Part shown: piece after piece, positions 45,957 through 56,930 of the stretch
Position numbering within the stretch: the first letter of the stretch is position 1
How the letters are laid out: each line of letters begins with the position of its first letter
Assembly: GCA_017311315.1 (NCBI GenBank)
Contig: CM029610.1
Location: 41,990,870 to 42,054,869 of the forward strand
From: Dendrocalamus latiflorus
Lineage: Eukaryota; Streptophyta; Magnoliopsida; Poales; Poaceae
Reading direction: 5' to 3'
Length of the DNA stretch: 64,000 bases
The notes under the pieces: model-generated
Told to the model about the DNA's origin: nothing
Database searches by the model: none
Seen by the model: the letters and a program-made list of their open reading frames with translations, nothing else
Program-made: the position numbers and the translations under genes

Positions 45957-46829
45957 GTAGCAGGTCTGCCTGTAAGATCCTTCTTCTGATACTAACAATC
46001 TTGGATCAAAGATGATTGTCGTAAAAAGGGCCGTGATGAGAAATACCTTATATAATCACATATTACATTGTCCAGGCGATATGCTTTGCCGTGTTGATTC
46101 TGCTGAAGGGAAGATAATGCATGGGCCTGACTACATCAAAATTTACCCATGCAATTTTGTAATGGGTCGTACTCATCCCTGGGAATAGTCATTCGTGTGG
46201 ATGCTCTAACTTGTGATATAGGTCTTGCAAATTTCCTTGCGAGTTCTGACAAGCTAACCATCGGATGTGGTGGTTCACATATGAGGCGTGAAACATATGT
46301 TATTAATGCATAAATTTCTGTAAATTTCTGTTGTCAAATGCAATTTATCTCGACAATCTGGTCGCCTTGCATACCACTCGTAACTGTTCTACATCAAGAC
46401 CGAATTTATTAAATCAAAGGAGTTCTGGACATGCTAAAATGATGGCTGAACTGGTTGGCTGGGTGCGCACCCACCATTCTTCTCAGGAACCTTAACTACA
46501 ATCTGGTATACCAAATAATATACATTGTAACAAATATATTCTGGGTATGATGCTTATGAATGGAGGACCCTTCGATCAAGGATCAGGTCCACGCACTCTG
46601 TCGCAGTGTGCAGCGTACGAAGTGTGTCCGATTGAGGGCAGTCCCTCGGAATAGCCACCGCGACTCCACGCCCACAACCTCCGTCGTGCCAGTCCGGGAA
46701 GTGTCCTCCGTGCCGTGGCTTCTGCAGTGCCGGTCTGTGAAGCATCCTATGCAACGAGAATCACTTCAAGCCCCGACCAAGCTCTTGGCCAGACAGCTAC
46801 GGTTCCACCGCCAGAGAAGAAGGTGCCGC
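45957..46829. other. 3' flank of the ARF gene
   Basis: The first about 400 bases are probably 3' untranslated and downstream DNA. From about 46560 the composition becomes GC-rich with no recognisable protein. No RNA gene was seen. Confidence 0.35.
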
Positions 46830-46855
46830 TAGGAATGGCAATCGGGCGCGGCGGG

Positions 46856-47363
46856 TGTTAGAATGATCTCAGAGGATTTGGCCGTTGGCCCAACGGCCAA
46901 ATCCCCCCCTTGCTCGCGCCCTGATCGGGGGCGCCCAGCCCATTATGGTTGGTGGGCCCCTGTCGCCAGCGCCATATAAAGAGGTGGGGGCCGGGGCGGC
47001 ACGCAACACGAGGTTCACCGTGCCGCCGCCAGACCCACCGACAAACCCTAACCGATCTAGAGGGGGGCGCTCCAGCGACGGGAACACCACCGGCTCCTCT
47101 GCCTCTTCTCCAGATCACCGCCGCCAGGAGCCGCCGCCGCCCGGGACGCGCCGCCGCCCAAGTAGCTCCGCACCCTTCTCCGACCGTCGCTGCCCGTGCG
47201 CAGATCTTCACCGACGTACCCGCGAGATGGCCAACTCCTCCTCCTCTACGTCCGACGGTTAGTACCCCTATCCCTCTCCGTGTCTCTCAAGAATCAAGAA
47301 CCCTAGAGAAAAGGATAGCCCCGCTAGATCTAACCTAGAGATCCTAAAGACCTAGAACAAACA
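46856..47363 (+). repeat. 5' LTR of copia element 3
   Basis: The LTR is 508 bp. It contains a TATATAAA-like box (ccatataaagagg, about 46972), which fits the LTR promoter. Relative to the 3' LTR it has 7 extra bases near 46883 and 17 extra bases near 47140. Confidence 0.94.
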
Positions 47364-47364
47364 T

Positions 47365-47376
47365 TGGTATCAGAGC
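47365..47376 (+). promoter_or_regulatory. Primer binding site (initiator tRNA-Met) of copia element 3
   Basis: TGGTATCAGAGC lies one base after the 5' LTR. Confidence 0.93.
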
Positions 47377-48590
47377 AACTAGGCTTAGATCTAGATGCGG
47401 GAAAAAAAAGGAAAAGAAAAGAATCTCGAACCCTAGCCCACCGGATCGGCAAAAGAAAAGAAAGAAACGGGAAAGGGGAGGGATTGGGACTCACGGGTGA
47501 GGTCGCCGCCGTGCGCTACGTCGGTCGCAGCCGGCCGGCGCCTCGGGCCGCCGTCGCGTGCGCCGGGTAGCCGCGCCGCCGCTCCGGCTCGGGGTTACCC
47601 CTCCGTGCGCCCCGCCTCCCATGGGGCAGTCGTGCTCCGCGTCGGGGGCCGCCGCTGTCGGCTCGTCCCGATGGCGCCGCCACTCAGCGGGAGCCCGCCG
47701 CCGACGCCGCTCCGCTGCCGAGCCGCTGCAGCTCCTCTCCGTGCGCGGGCCGCCGCCGCCGCTCTGCGCGAGCGAGCGCGCGCCGTCGCCCGTCCGTTTT
47801 TTTCGGGAGGAGGCGGGCGTGAAATGAGGGCTAGGGTTAGGTTTTGGGGGTGTTATCCCCTCCGCGAGCGCTCTCGGCCGTTGATTTTGATCGGACGGCT
47901 AACGTGAGGCCGGGCGCGTGAGGCCGGGAGAGAGCAGGCCGCTTGGGCCGCGCGGGGGGAAAGAGAGCGGGGCCGCCATGGGCCGCGCCGCTGGCTGAGC
48001 GCGCGCGCGCGTGCGGTAGCCCTTTTGGGCCGGCACGCCATGGGCCGTGGTCGCGCGGGTTGGGCCAAAAATGGCCTTTTGCACAGAAATTTTTTTGCTA
48101 AATGAATTTTATTGTTATTTTCAGAAGCATTAATGATTGAATTTGATTGAAATTTGATCCAAATCTCTGTAAATTTTTGCACCAACGTGTTATTTTTTCC
48201 AGAGATTAAATGTGTACAGTATAATGCTTCTGAATTTTGAATTATTTTAGAATAATTACAGTTTCCGCTGCAAAAGTTAATGTTAATTGATTTTCATTAT
48301 TAAATTCGAACCAACGGGAGAATTTAATTTTGGAAAAAATAGATATAAATCCCAGATAATTATGATATTGTTATTTTCTGACCAACGTTGATAATAACAG
48401 TATTATAATTTTTAATTGATGATTTTATGCATTATTTCTATTTCTGCCCAACGGTGATGTAGATTTAATGTATGATAGAATTGTTTTTAAATTGTATGTC
48501 GTATTTTTGACCAATGTTGGAAATAAGGCATATAATTTTGATGTTACGTTCTCACTATATTTGAAATATTTTTCAGGAGGATACAACTTG

Positions 48591-51500
48591 ATGAGTTGTA
48601 TTAGAGAAATCCCCACTCTCAAAGGTGATAATTATGGAGAGTGGAAGAAAAAGATAGACTTAGCGTTTATCTTGGCTGAGGTGGACTGGGTCCTCACTAC
48701 AGCACGTCCCACTGAGCCTTTGGCGCCAGTGAGGGAACAGAATGAGGATGACACTGCATGGCAGAAAAGACAGAGAGATCATGCTCCCTTACAGATGTCT
48801 TATGATCTTGATCATAAGAAATGGACCACAGCCAACAAGAAATGTATGGCTGTGATAAAGAACACGATTGAGCCTGCTATTGTAGGCTCAATCGCAGAGT
48901 GTGACACTGTCACAGAGTACCTTGAGAGAATAAAGAGTCAGTTTACTGGCTCTTCAAAGACTTATGCTACACAGCTGATCAAACAGCTTGTAACAGAGAG
49001 GTACTCTGATGGTGGCAGTGGCATAAGAGAGCACATTCTTAGAATGAGCAACTTGACATCTAAACTTAAACCGATGGATTTGGCTCTCAAGGATGAGTTC
49101 CTTATTCATTTGATTTTTGCTTCTTTGCCAAAAGAGTTTGACACTTTTGTTGTCAACTATAATATGCAGCCCGAGAAATGGGACATGGAAAAGTGCATAG
49201 CTATGTGCGTGCAAGAGGAGGAAAGAATCAAATCCTCACATGGTGGTTCTATCAACTATGTGAAGGATAACAAGAAAAAGAATTACAACAATAACCCCTT
49301 CTCAAAGAACAAGGGCAAAGCCTCTGTACATCAGCCTCAACAGAATAAATTTGCTGTAGACAAAGACCAGTGTCTTCACTGCAAGAAGACAGGACACTAC
49401 AAGAAGAACTGTCCTGATTATTTAAAGATGATAATGGCAAAGAAAGGTGAGAACATTATTACCTTTATTAATGAATGCATGTATGTGAAATATTCAAAAT
49501 CCACTTGGTGGATTGACTCAGGAGCAACTGTTCATGTTGTTAATTCATTACAGAGATTCCGTTCGACGAGGACTACGCAAAGAAAAGATAGATGCATTAA
49601 AGTTGCAAATGGAGTCGAAGCTGAAGTTGAAGCCGTTGGCGATCTTTCATTAGAATTAGCTAATAGCTCCACTCTTTTACTTAGAGATGTCCTTTTTGTA
49701 CCCTCTTTACAGAGGAATTTGATTAGTGTGTCAAATTTGGACAAAGATGGTTATGATTGCAATTTTGGAAATGGCAAGTGCGAAATAATGTTTAATAAAG
49801 AATGTGTTGGTCTTGCCATATTACAGAATGAGCTTTATTTGTTATCATTGTGTGATGATGTGAATGTCGTATGCGATAATGAGAACGTTGCGTGCGAGAA
49901 AGTGATTGAATCCTCGTCTACGAATGTAAACAGAAAACGAAAGAGAACTCTAGATGAGTCGTCGAAATTATGGCACTGTCGTTTAGGCCATATTTCGAGG
50001 GGGAGAATAGAAAGACTAGTAAAGAATGATATTCTTCCTCCATTAGAGTTCTCAGACTTAGAACAATGCAGAGAATGCATTAAAGGAAAATATGTAAAGA
50101 AAATTAAAAAAGACGCTAAAAGAAGCACAGGAGTTCTACAAATCATTCACACAGATATTTGTGGTCCTTTTCCTGTTAAAAGTGTGGATGGATATGACTC
50201 GTTCATAACATTCACAGATGATTACTCCCGTTTTGGATATATTTATCCAATCAAAGAAAGAAATGAAGCATTGGATAAATTCAAGATATTTAAGGCTGAA
50301 ATTGAAAACCAACACGATTTAAAGATTAAGATAGTCCGATCTGATCGTGGGGGGGAGTACTACGGTCGACATACCCCATATGGACAAGTTCCTGGACCTT
50401 TTGCAAGGTTTTTACAGGAAAATGGCATAGTGGCCCAGTATTCTATGCCGGGCAAACCTCAGCAAAATGGAGTAGCTGAAAGACGCAACCGTACCCTGAT
50501 GGATATGGTGCGAAGTATGATGAGCTACTCCACACTCCCATTGAGTTTATGGATGGAGGCGTTGAAAACCGCCATTCATATTCTCAACAGAGTGCCTAGT
50601 AAGTCGGTGCCCAAAACACCGTACGAGTTGTGGACAGGAAGAGTTCCCTCACTAAACCACTTACGTGTGTGGGGGAGTCCTGCTGAGGCTAAAGTATTTA
50701 ACCCAAACCTTGGGAAACTTGATCCCAAAACAGTAAGTTGCCATTTCATTGGCTACCCTGAAAAGTCAAAAGGTTATCGTTTCTACTGTCCAGACAGATA
50801 TACAAAGTTTGTAGAAACGAGACACGCTGTCTTCTTAGAGGATGAAATGATGAGGGGGAGCATGGTAGCTCGAGAGATTGACCTTGAAGAGAAGCGGGTG
50901 TATGCGCCCACTCCGATGATTCAAGAGTCATTCTTCACACTACCTGCTGTCGCTGCACCGATGGTGCAAGACACTGTGGTGCCAGCACCTGTTATTGTTC
51001 CTCCCGTGGCAACAATGAATGAGAATGAAGAACATGTTCTTCAGGATCATATAGAACCTATTGCCATAGATGAGGGGGAGCAACAGCAGCCTCAAACAGT
51101 AGATGTACCAAATGAGGAGGCCCCGAGGAGGTCTCAAAGAGTAAGAAGATCAGCTATTTCTGATGATTATCAGATTTATCATACAGAGGAATTTCAAATG
51201 GAGGATGATCCCACCTCATTTGAAGAAGCCATGAGAAGCGAAAATTCCTCAAAATGGCTTGAGGCCATGGAAGAGGAGATGAGGTCCATGAAGACTAATA
51301 AAGTCTGGGACTTGGAAATTATTCCTAAAGGAGCCAAAACAGTAGGCTGTAAATGGGTCTACAAGACAAAGCATGACTCCCAAGGGAATGTAGAAAGATA
51401 CAAAGCGCGACTTATGGCAAAAGGATTTACGCAAAGAGAAGGGATTGATTACAATGAGACCTTTTTCTCCAGTCTCATGTAAAGATTCCTTCAGAATCAT

Positions 51501-52773
51501 AATGGCATTAGTAGCACATTATGATTTAGAGTTTAATCAGATGGATGTAAAGACGGCATTTCTTAATGGGGATTTGGAGGAAAATGTTTACATGGCACAA
51601 CCGAAAGGTTTTGTCGTGGAAGGAAATGAAAGAATGGGATGCCGCCTAAAGAAATCAATATATGGGTTAAAGCAAGCTTCAAGACAGTGGTACTTGAAGT
51701 TTGACAGTACAATAAGAAAATTTGGGTTTAAAGAGAATATAGAGGACAACTGTGTTTATGCAAAGTTTAAAGATGGGAAGTTTATCTTCCTAATCCTGTA
51801 TGTGGATGATATCCTGCTAGCTAGTAGTGATGTTAGTCTGCTACTGGAGACAAAGAAGTTTTTGTCCTCAAACTTTGATATGAAAGATCTTGGTGAAGCT
51901 TCGTTCGTTCTAGGGATCGAAATTCACCGGGATAGAAACAAGGGGATATTGGGACTGTCACAAAAGGCATACATAGAGAAAGTCTTAAAAAAATTTGGTA
52001 TGCATAAATGTAGTCCTTCACCTGCACCTATAGTCAAGGGCGACAGATATGGGGATTTTCAATGCCCCAGGAACCAGTATGAGATCGATCAAATGAAAGC
52101 GGTTCTATATGCTTCAGCTGTCGGAAGCTTACAGTATGCTCAAGTGTGCACACGCCCTGACTTAGCATTTGTTACCGGGTTACTTGGCAGATTCCAGAGC
52201 AATCCTGGAATAGAACATTGGAAATTGATAAAGAAAGTCTTGCGTTATTTGCAAGGAACAAAAGGCCTCATGATGACATACAGAAGATCATATTTACTCC
52301 ATATAGTGGGGTATACAGATTCTGATTTTGCGGGAGATGATAGAAAGTCTACATCCGGATATGTATTCACTCTCGCTGGAGGAGCTATATCGTGGAAAAG
52401 CTCAAAGCAAACCGTCACTACATCGTCCACAATGTATGCCGAGTTTGTAGCATGTTATGAGGCTACGGGGCAGGTGAACTGGCTAAAGAAGTTCATACCC
52501 GGTTTAAAAGTGGTTGACGACATCAATAGACCACTTAAGTTGTACTGCGATAATGAACCCGCAGTAACGTATGCCCACAACAATAAGTCAAGTGGTGCTG
52601 CCAAACACATTGACATAAAGTACTATGTTGTGAAAGATAAAGTTCGGGATCAAATTATAAGTCTTGAGCACATAAGTACCGCAAAGATGTTAGCGGATCT
52701 GCTTACTAAAGGCTTACCACCCAACGTGTTCAGAGAACATGTAGCCGGCATGGGTTTAAGGGAAAGCCTATGA
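48591..52773 (+). pseudogene. Copia Gag-Pol polyprotein, element 3, one frameshift
   Basis: The frame from the ATG at 48591 (MSCIREIPTLKGDNYGEW) covers the gag domain and a CCHC knuckle (CLHCKKTGHYKKNC). It continues through protease (WWIDSGATVHV), the integrase core (HTDICGPF, DRGGEYYG, QQNGVAERRNR) and the start of reverse transcriptase (KARLMAKGFTQ), then stops at 51482. The rest is open in another frame from 51445 to 52773: QMDVKTAFLNGDLEE, YVDDILLAS, RNase H YTDSDFAGD, and the C-terminus. The change of frame lies at a run of five T at 51463-51467, consistent with one extra base. Apart from this break the motifs are conserved, so the element became non-autonomous recently, if the base is not a sequencing error. 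Confidence 0.93.
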
Positions 52774-52939
52774 TTCCTGGACTAAAAGATGGCCCAAAAG
52801 ATTAAAGTAACTATTTCAGAACAGAGAGGTGTATTGTAGCTGTTGAATCTATCGGCGATTGACCGTGACGATAAGACATGTTCTATGCACTAATCTGTGA
52901 TGGAATGTGTAAAGTCAAAAGTAATCAAAGATAAAGGAA

Positions 52940-53423
52940 TGTTAGAATGATCTCAGGGGATTTGGCCCAACGGCCAAATCCCCCCCTTGCTCGCGCCCTG
53001 ATCGGGGGCGCCCAGCCCATTATGGCTGGTGGGCCCCTGTCGCCAGCGCCATATAAAGAGGTGGGGGCCGGGGCGGCACGCAACACGAGGTTCACCGTGC
53101 CGCCGCCAGACCCACCGACAAACCCTAACCGATCTAGAGGGGGGCGCTCCAGCGACGGGAACACCACCGGCTCCTCTGCCTCTTCTCCAGATCACCGCCG
53201 CCAGGAGCCGCCGCCGCCCAAGTAGCTCCGCACCCTTCTCCGACCGTCGCTGCCCGTGCGCAGATCTTCACCGACGTACCCGCGAGATGGCCAACTCCTC
53301 CTCCTCTACGTCCGACGGTTAGTACCCCTATCCCTCTCCGTGTCTCTCAAGAATCAAGAACCCTAGAGAAAAGGATAGCCCCGCTAGATCTAATCTAGAG
53401 ATCCTAAAGACCTAGAACAAACA
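52940..53423 (+). repeat. 3' LTR of copia element 3
   Basis: The LTR is 484 bp and ends GAACAAACA. It differs from the 5' LTR by two indels and single substitutions near 52958, 53026 and 53395. Confidence 0.94.
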
Positions 53424-53887
53424 GCGGGTACAGGTAGTGCTCACCCATATCCATATCCGTGACTCCGATTTACGCCCATAGGCATATCTGCGAAGGACGA
53501 TGGGTGAAGAACCATCTCGCCCATACCCGTCGCCCGTCGTGCTCGCTGGTGCTAGTACATTGGCGCACGACGTTCCACTTTTGGATATGTAGACTTCAGT
53601 AGAGATGATACTGTGACTGCGGTACTGATTGGGATGATCAGGAGGAAACAACAAATAGAGAATGATCGACTACTTCCGCTACACCAACGTACACTACATT
53701 GAACCGACCGTTTCAATTCTATTTCTATTATACTGCGTGTCTAGTGATAATAATTTATAATCTCTTACTTACATAATTTTTCAGCTTACGTAGTAAAAAC
53801 TTTTAATCTACGTTAGTAGTCTATCTATATCCCAATGGTTAGCCGAAAAAAAGTCTCGGTGCAAGCACATGCACTGAACCAATCCTT

Positions 53888-54067
53888 CGGGAGGCGGCCA
53901 TCGTCTGCTGGCCGCATGGGAAGATAATGAGGGTGAGTACTGGCAGAACAGCCGGCGACGCTGCCAGAAGAATGGGCGTTGAAGGGAAGCCGCTCTGGGT
54001 CAATGGCCAACTCGTGCTGCCTCAAACCGAGCTCAAGGATGGCGATACAGACATACAGTTGAAGTGA
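53888..54067 (+). pseudogene. Orphan C-terminal TGS domain of a RelA/SpoT homologue (RSH2/RSH3-like)
   Basis: The + strand reads VCWPHGKIMRVSTGRTAGDA, then ARRMGVEGKPLWVNGQLVLP and TELKDGD, and ends at a TGA at 54065-54067. This matches the TGS domain near the C-terminus of plant RSH (ppGpp synthetase/hydrolase) proteins, as remembered from the family. No synthetase, hydrolase or upstream exon is present. The copia/hAT insertion lies directly upstream. It is a gene fragment or the last exon of a disrupted gene. Confidence 0.6.
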
Positions 54068-54375
54068 GCATGTACATGCGATTTCCTCTACACATTTCTC
54101 AGGGCTGTTCACCAGATTGGTTCCTGAGTTCTTACCGACTATCTAGGGATGCTACAGACTGGAGAACGGTAGATGTAGAAAGCCAAAACCTCAATTGTAC
54201 AGTCCATTTGTCGAGAAGAATAAAAGGAAGCAGTATTTAAGTACAGGAAGTGACGAAATGTTGTATTTTGTTGCCAACTGGACGTACGGCCTTGTTTACT
54301 GTAGTAGTGTAGATTTCTGTAAAGCTAAGCTGTAGTAAGTAATGTGTATAGGAGTGCTAATGGTTCTGTACATAA

Positions 54376-54636
54376 GGCCAGTCTCAGTGAGAGTTTTATC
54401 TGTATTTAATAGGCTGTCATATAGGTATTTTTGATGATATGACAACATTTTTAAGAAGAGAGAGAAGAAGTCTTGGCACGGTTACCAACTCTATATGAGT
54501 CATGAAATTAAATGTCTATGAAACAATAGAATGAAACTATGCATTGAGGATGGATGTTTCATCCATGTTTTATTTCATTTTACATGATGTGGCAGTCTTG
54601 GAAACAACGTCATGAAACTCTCCACTGAGAATGGCC
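54376..54636. mobile_element. MITE, Tourist/PIF-Harbinger-like (261 bp)
   Basis: The terminal repeats GGCCAGTCTCAGTG and CACTGAGAATGGCC are inverted with one mismatch. The 3-bp duplication TAA is at 54373-54375 and 54637-54639. A TAA duplication fits Tourist/PIF-Harbinger. It has no coding capacity. Confidence 0.8.
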
Positions 54637-54932
54637 TAATAGAGACATGATCACTTGGACTAGTGTTGAACAAGGAATGAGCTATAACATTTGTCTCTGT
54701 ACATTTGTGAATTACTGCATCGTTTCGATGGATCACAAGTTCACAAGGAACCTTTGGAGGAACCAACGCAAAAAGATGATCCGAGAGCGTGAATTTTCTA
54801 ATAAATAGCCGTGCAAAAGAAACGATCATTGATTTATTGCCCTAATTCTGTGTAGCCAGCGAATCCGATTATCTTTTCATACGGAAAAATGGACTCATTT
54901 CCCAAATCCTCTGTTAAAATCGATGTGGTTTA

Positions 54933-55214
54933 GGGTATCTCCAATGGTTATAGCTAGCAACTAACTATAAGACTTCCACATCATTTATATAGTACACACT
55001 TAAGCTAGCATTCTAAAGAACCATCTATAAGGATAGCTATTTGATGCTTACATGCACACACAGAATTTATAGAGGCTGTCTCGTTTGGCGTTATAGACTA
55101 GTGCTTAAGGAAGAGCTGGCTCGATTTTTTTTTCATACTCTCTTTTCTCCAAATAGGATATATGCTGATGTGTACATGCATATAGATAGCTGACTCAGAC
55201 CATTGGAGATGCCC
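54933..55214. mobile_element. MITE with GGGTATCTCCAATGG terminal repeats (282 bp)
   Basis: GGGTATCTCCAATGGT and ACCATTGGAGATGCCC are inverted with one mismatch. The flanks are TTTA on the left and TAAT on the right, so the duplication could be TA or a mutated three-base site. The superfamily is left open. Confidence 0.75.
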
Positions 55215-55364
55215 TAATTGGCTCACTCCTGCAGCCAATCAAGCAACAGATAGCGAAACGATCCCAGTCACGCCCCAAGAGGAAAGCTTCAAAACTCACC
55301 CCTTCGCTCCAAACTATTACCGTGCGCCTTTCCAAATTCCAACGGGAAAGAACCGTAGCGAGCG

Positions 55365-55500
55365 TGTTTACTCCTTGTTAAGCATGCCGGGGGGCCCACG
55401 TGCAGTGACACACACCGGGGACAATCAATGGGGGAGAGCTGTACAGAGGGTGTTTACTCCTTGTTAAGCACCCCGGGGCCCCACATGCAGCGACACCGCG
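55365..55500. repeat. 86-bp direct repeat
   Basis: TGTTTACTCCTTGTTAAGCA recurs at 55365 and 55451, followed in both by CCGGGG and a CCCAC(G/A)TGCAG segment. It is a partial duplication just outside the MULE-like unit. Confidence 0.7.
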
Positions 55501-55683
55501 CGCTCACACCGAACTTAAAATCACTGCGACAGCTTGGCAAATCGAAAACGCTTTGCACATACGCCGAGTTTCTACTTCCGCAAAGCCGCCACGTCTCCAC
55601 CGAATTTTTTCTATTTTAGCCCTTTTTTTGAAAAATATTCACATTTAGACCCCTGGTAGTTTTAATTCCGTTTTTGGACCCGG

Positions 55684-55888
55684 AGCTCGGCGCCGTGACT
55701 CATGGCGCCGAGGTAAGACGTCTCGGCGCCGTGATCCACGGCGCCGAGGTGCCAGGCCCGCACCACCGTGGCGGCCAACGTGGCGCCGACGTGGCAGGAC
55801 CTCGGCGCCGTAAGTCGTGGCGCCGACCTCGGCGCCGCGTAAGTCGTGGCGCCGACCTCGGCGCCATGGATCTTGGCGCCGAGCTCGG
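55684..55888. repeat. Array of GGCGCC palindromes
   Basis: Eleven copies of GGCGCC occur in about 205 bases, mostly as pairs CTCGGCGCC...GGCGCCGAG separated by 3-15 bases, each able to form a hairpin. They lie at the left edge of the MULE-like unit, about 1 kb before the transposase start. Confidence 0.85.
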
Positions 55889-55936
55889 GGCACTTACCCA
55901 ACCCGAGGGCATGCCTGTTCATTTCGCGTCCCCTCA

Positions 55937-56316
55937 GCCCCCCGCCTCCCCGGCCGCCACCGCCTCCCCGGCCCGGCCGCCTCCCCGCCGCCTCCCCGGC
56001 CCCCGCCGCCTCCCCTCCCCGCCCGCGTCCCCGGCCGCCCGCCTCCCCGGCCCGGCCGCCTCCCAGCCGCCTCCCGGCCGCCCGGCTCCCCGCCGCCGCC
56101 CCCTGGTGCCGCGCGCGTCCCCGGCCGCCTGCCTGCGTCCCCGGCCCCCGCCGCCTCCCCTCCCCGCCCGCGTCCCCGGCCGCCGGCGTCCCCGGCCCGG
56201 CCGCTCCCCGCCCGCGTCCCCGGCCGCCCCGGCTCCCCGCCGCCGCCCCCTGGGACGCGCGCGTCCCCGGTCGCCTGCGTCCCCGGCCGCCCGCCTCCCC
56301 GCCGCCGCCCCTGGCA
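55937..56316. repeat. GC-rich low-complexity tract with a 144-bp duplication
   Basis: The tract is made of CCCCGGCCGCC-like words, and a block around CCCCCGCCGCCTCCCCTCCC recurs about 144 bases apart (near 56000 and 56144). It ends CCTGGCAG|gtatga, a possible donor pairing with the acceptor just before the transposase ATG at 56931. It could therefore be a 5' leader exon. Its proline-rich frames are not called as coding. Confidence 0.5.
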
Positions 56317-56930
56317 GGTATGATATGTGTATGATATGTGTTTGATATGTGTTGATATATGAAGTAGATGCTTACTTCTTACGTAGGAGTAGCATTGTGT
56401 ATGATATGTGTTGATGATGAGGAGGTTTACAATTATGGGAAATGTGATCTTTGCAGCCTTGATTTGGATTATGATGGGCTTGCATTAGGTTTTGCTTGAT
56501 GCCCTTGCTTGTGTGTGCTATGTGTTCATGGTTAGATAGTGTGATTGGTCGTTGAAATGGGACAGAGGAAACGATGCTATGGCCTGTAGGATGGGCCTGT
56601 AGGACGAGGGTGGGAGACTGTGAGTATGGTAATAATATCCTAAGGCGATACCGCAATAGAAAACCTGGCATGTTTGGAATGCAGGAATTTTGAAGGAAAC
56701 AATATAATTCCTACTTGCTCTGGATGCAATGTCAGATACTATACCATCATACTAATTGAATTTTTATCATGTTGAAGTTAGCTTGTTGGTAATTTTCTTT
56801 TTACAATGTTGACATTAACTTGTTGGCTTGAAGTTAGGTAGCATTTAGTTAGTGACTAGATACTTATTAGTTACTATCTAGTATCCAATTTCGATTAAAG
56901 GTATTAAGTTTGGTTTTCTGTATGAACTAG

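Larger units (their letters stand above)
46856..53423 (+). mobile_element. Ty1/copia LTR retrotransposon with frameshifted pol (6,568 bp)
   Basis: LTRs are at 46856-47363 (508 bp) and 52940-53423 (484 bp), TGTTAGAATG...GAACAAACA. Target duplication GCGGG is at 46851-46855 and 53424-53428. The primer site TGGTATCAGAGC is at 47365-47376. The LTRs differ by about three substitutions and two indels (7 and 17 nt), so it is older than the other two copia elements but still recent. The 1.2-kb leader is GC-rich, then AT-rich, with recurring ACCAACG words. The pol frame is broken once. Confidence 0.96.
46830..53545. mobile_element. hAT-type MITE remnant split by copia element 3
   Basis: TAGGAATGGCAATCGGGCG at 46830 begins like the MITE at 38979. 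After the copia element the same order continues at 53424 (GCGGGTACAGGTAGTGCTC, then CGATTTACGCCCATA, then CGCCCATACCCGTCGCC) to about 53545, where similarity ends. The right terminal repeat is missing, so it was truncated. Confidence 0.7.

Noticed and set aside
47364..48185. Arg/Pro-rich frames in the leader of copia element 3
   Set aside because: The leader between primer site and gag is non-coding in copia elements, and the frames are due to GC content.
55674..56345. Long Pro/Ala/Arg-rich frame over the GGCGCC array and GC tract
   Set aside because: It spans hairpins and low-complexity repeats, and other frames are equally open. At most part of it is a leader exon.
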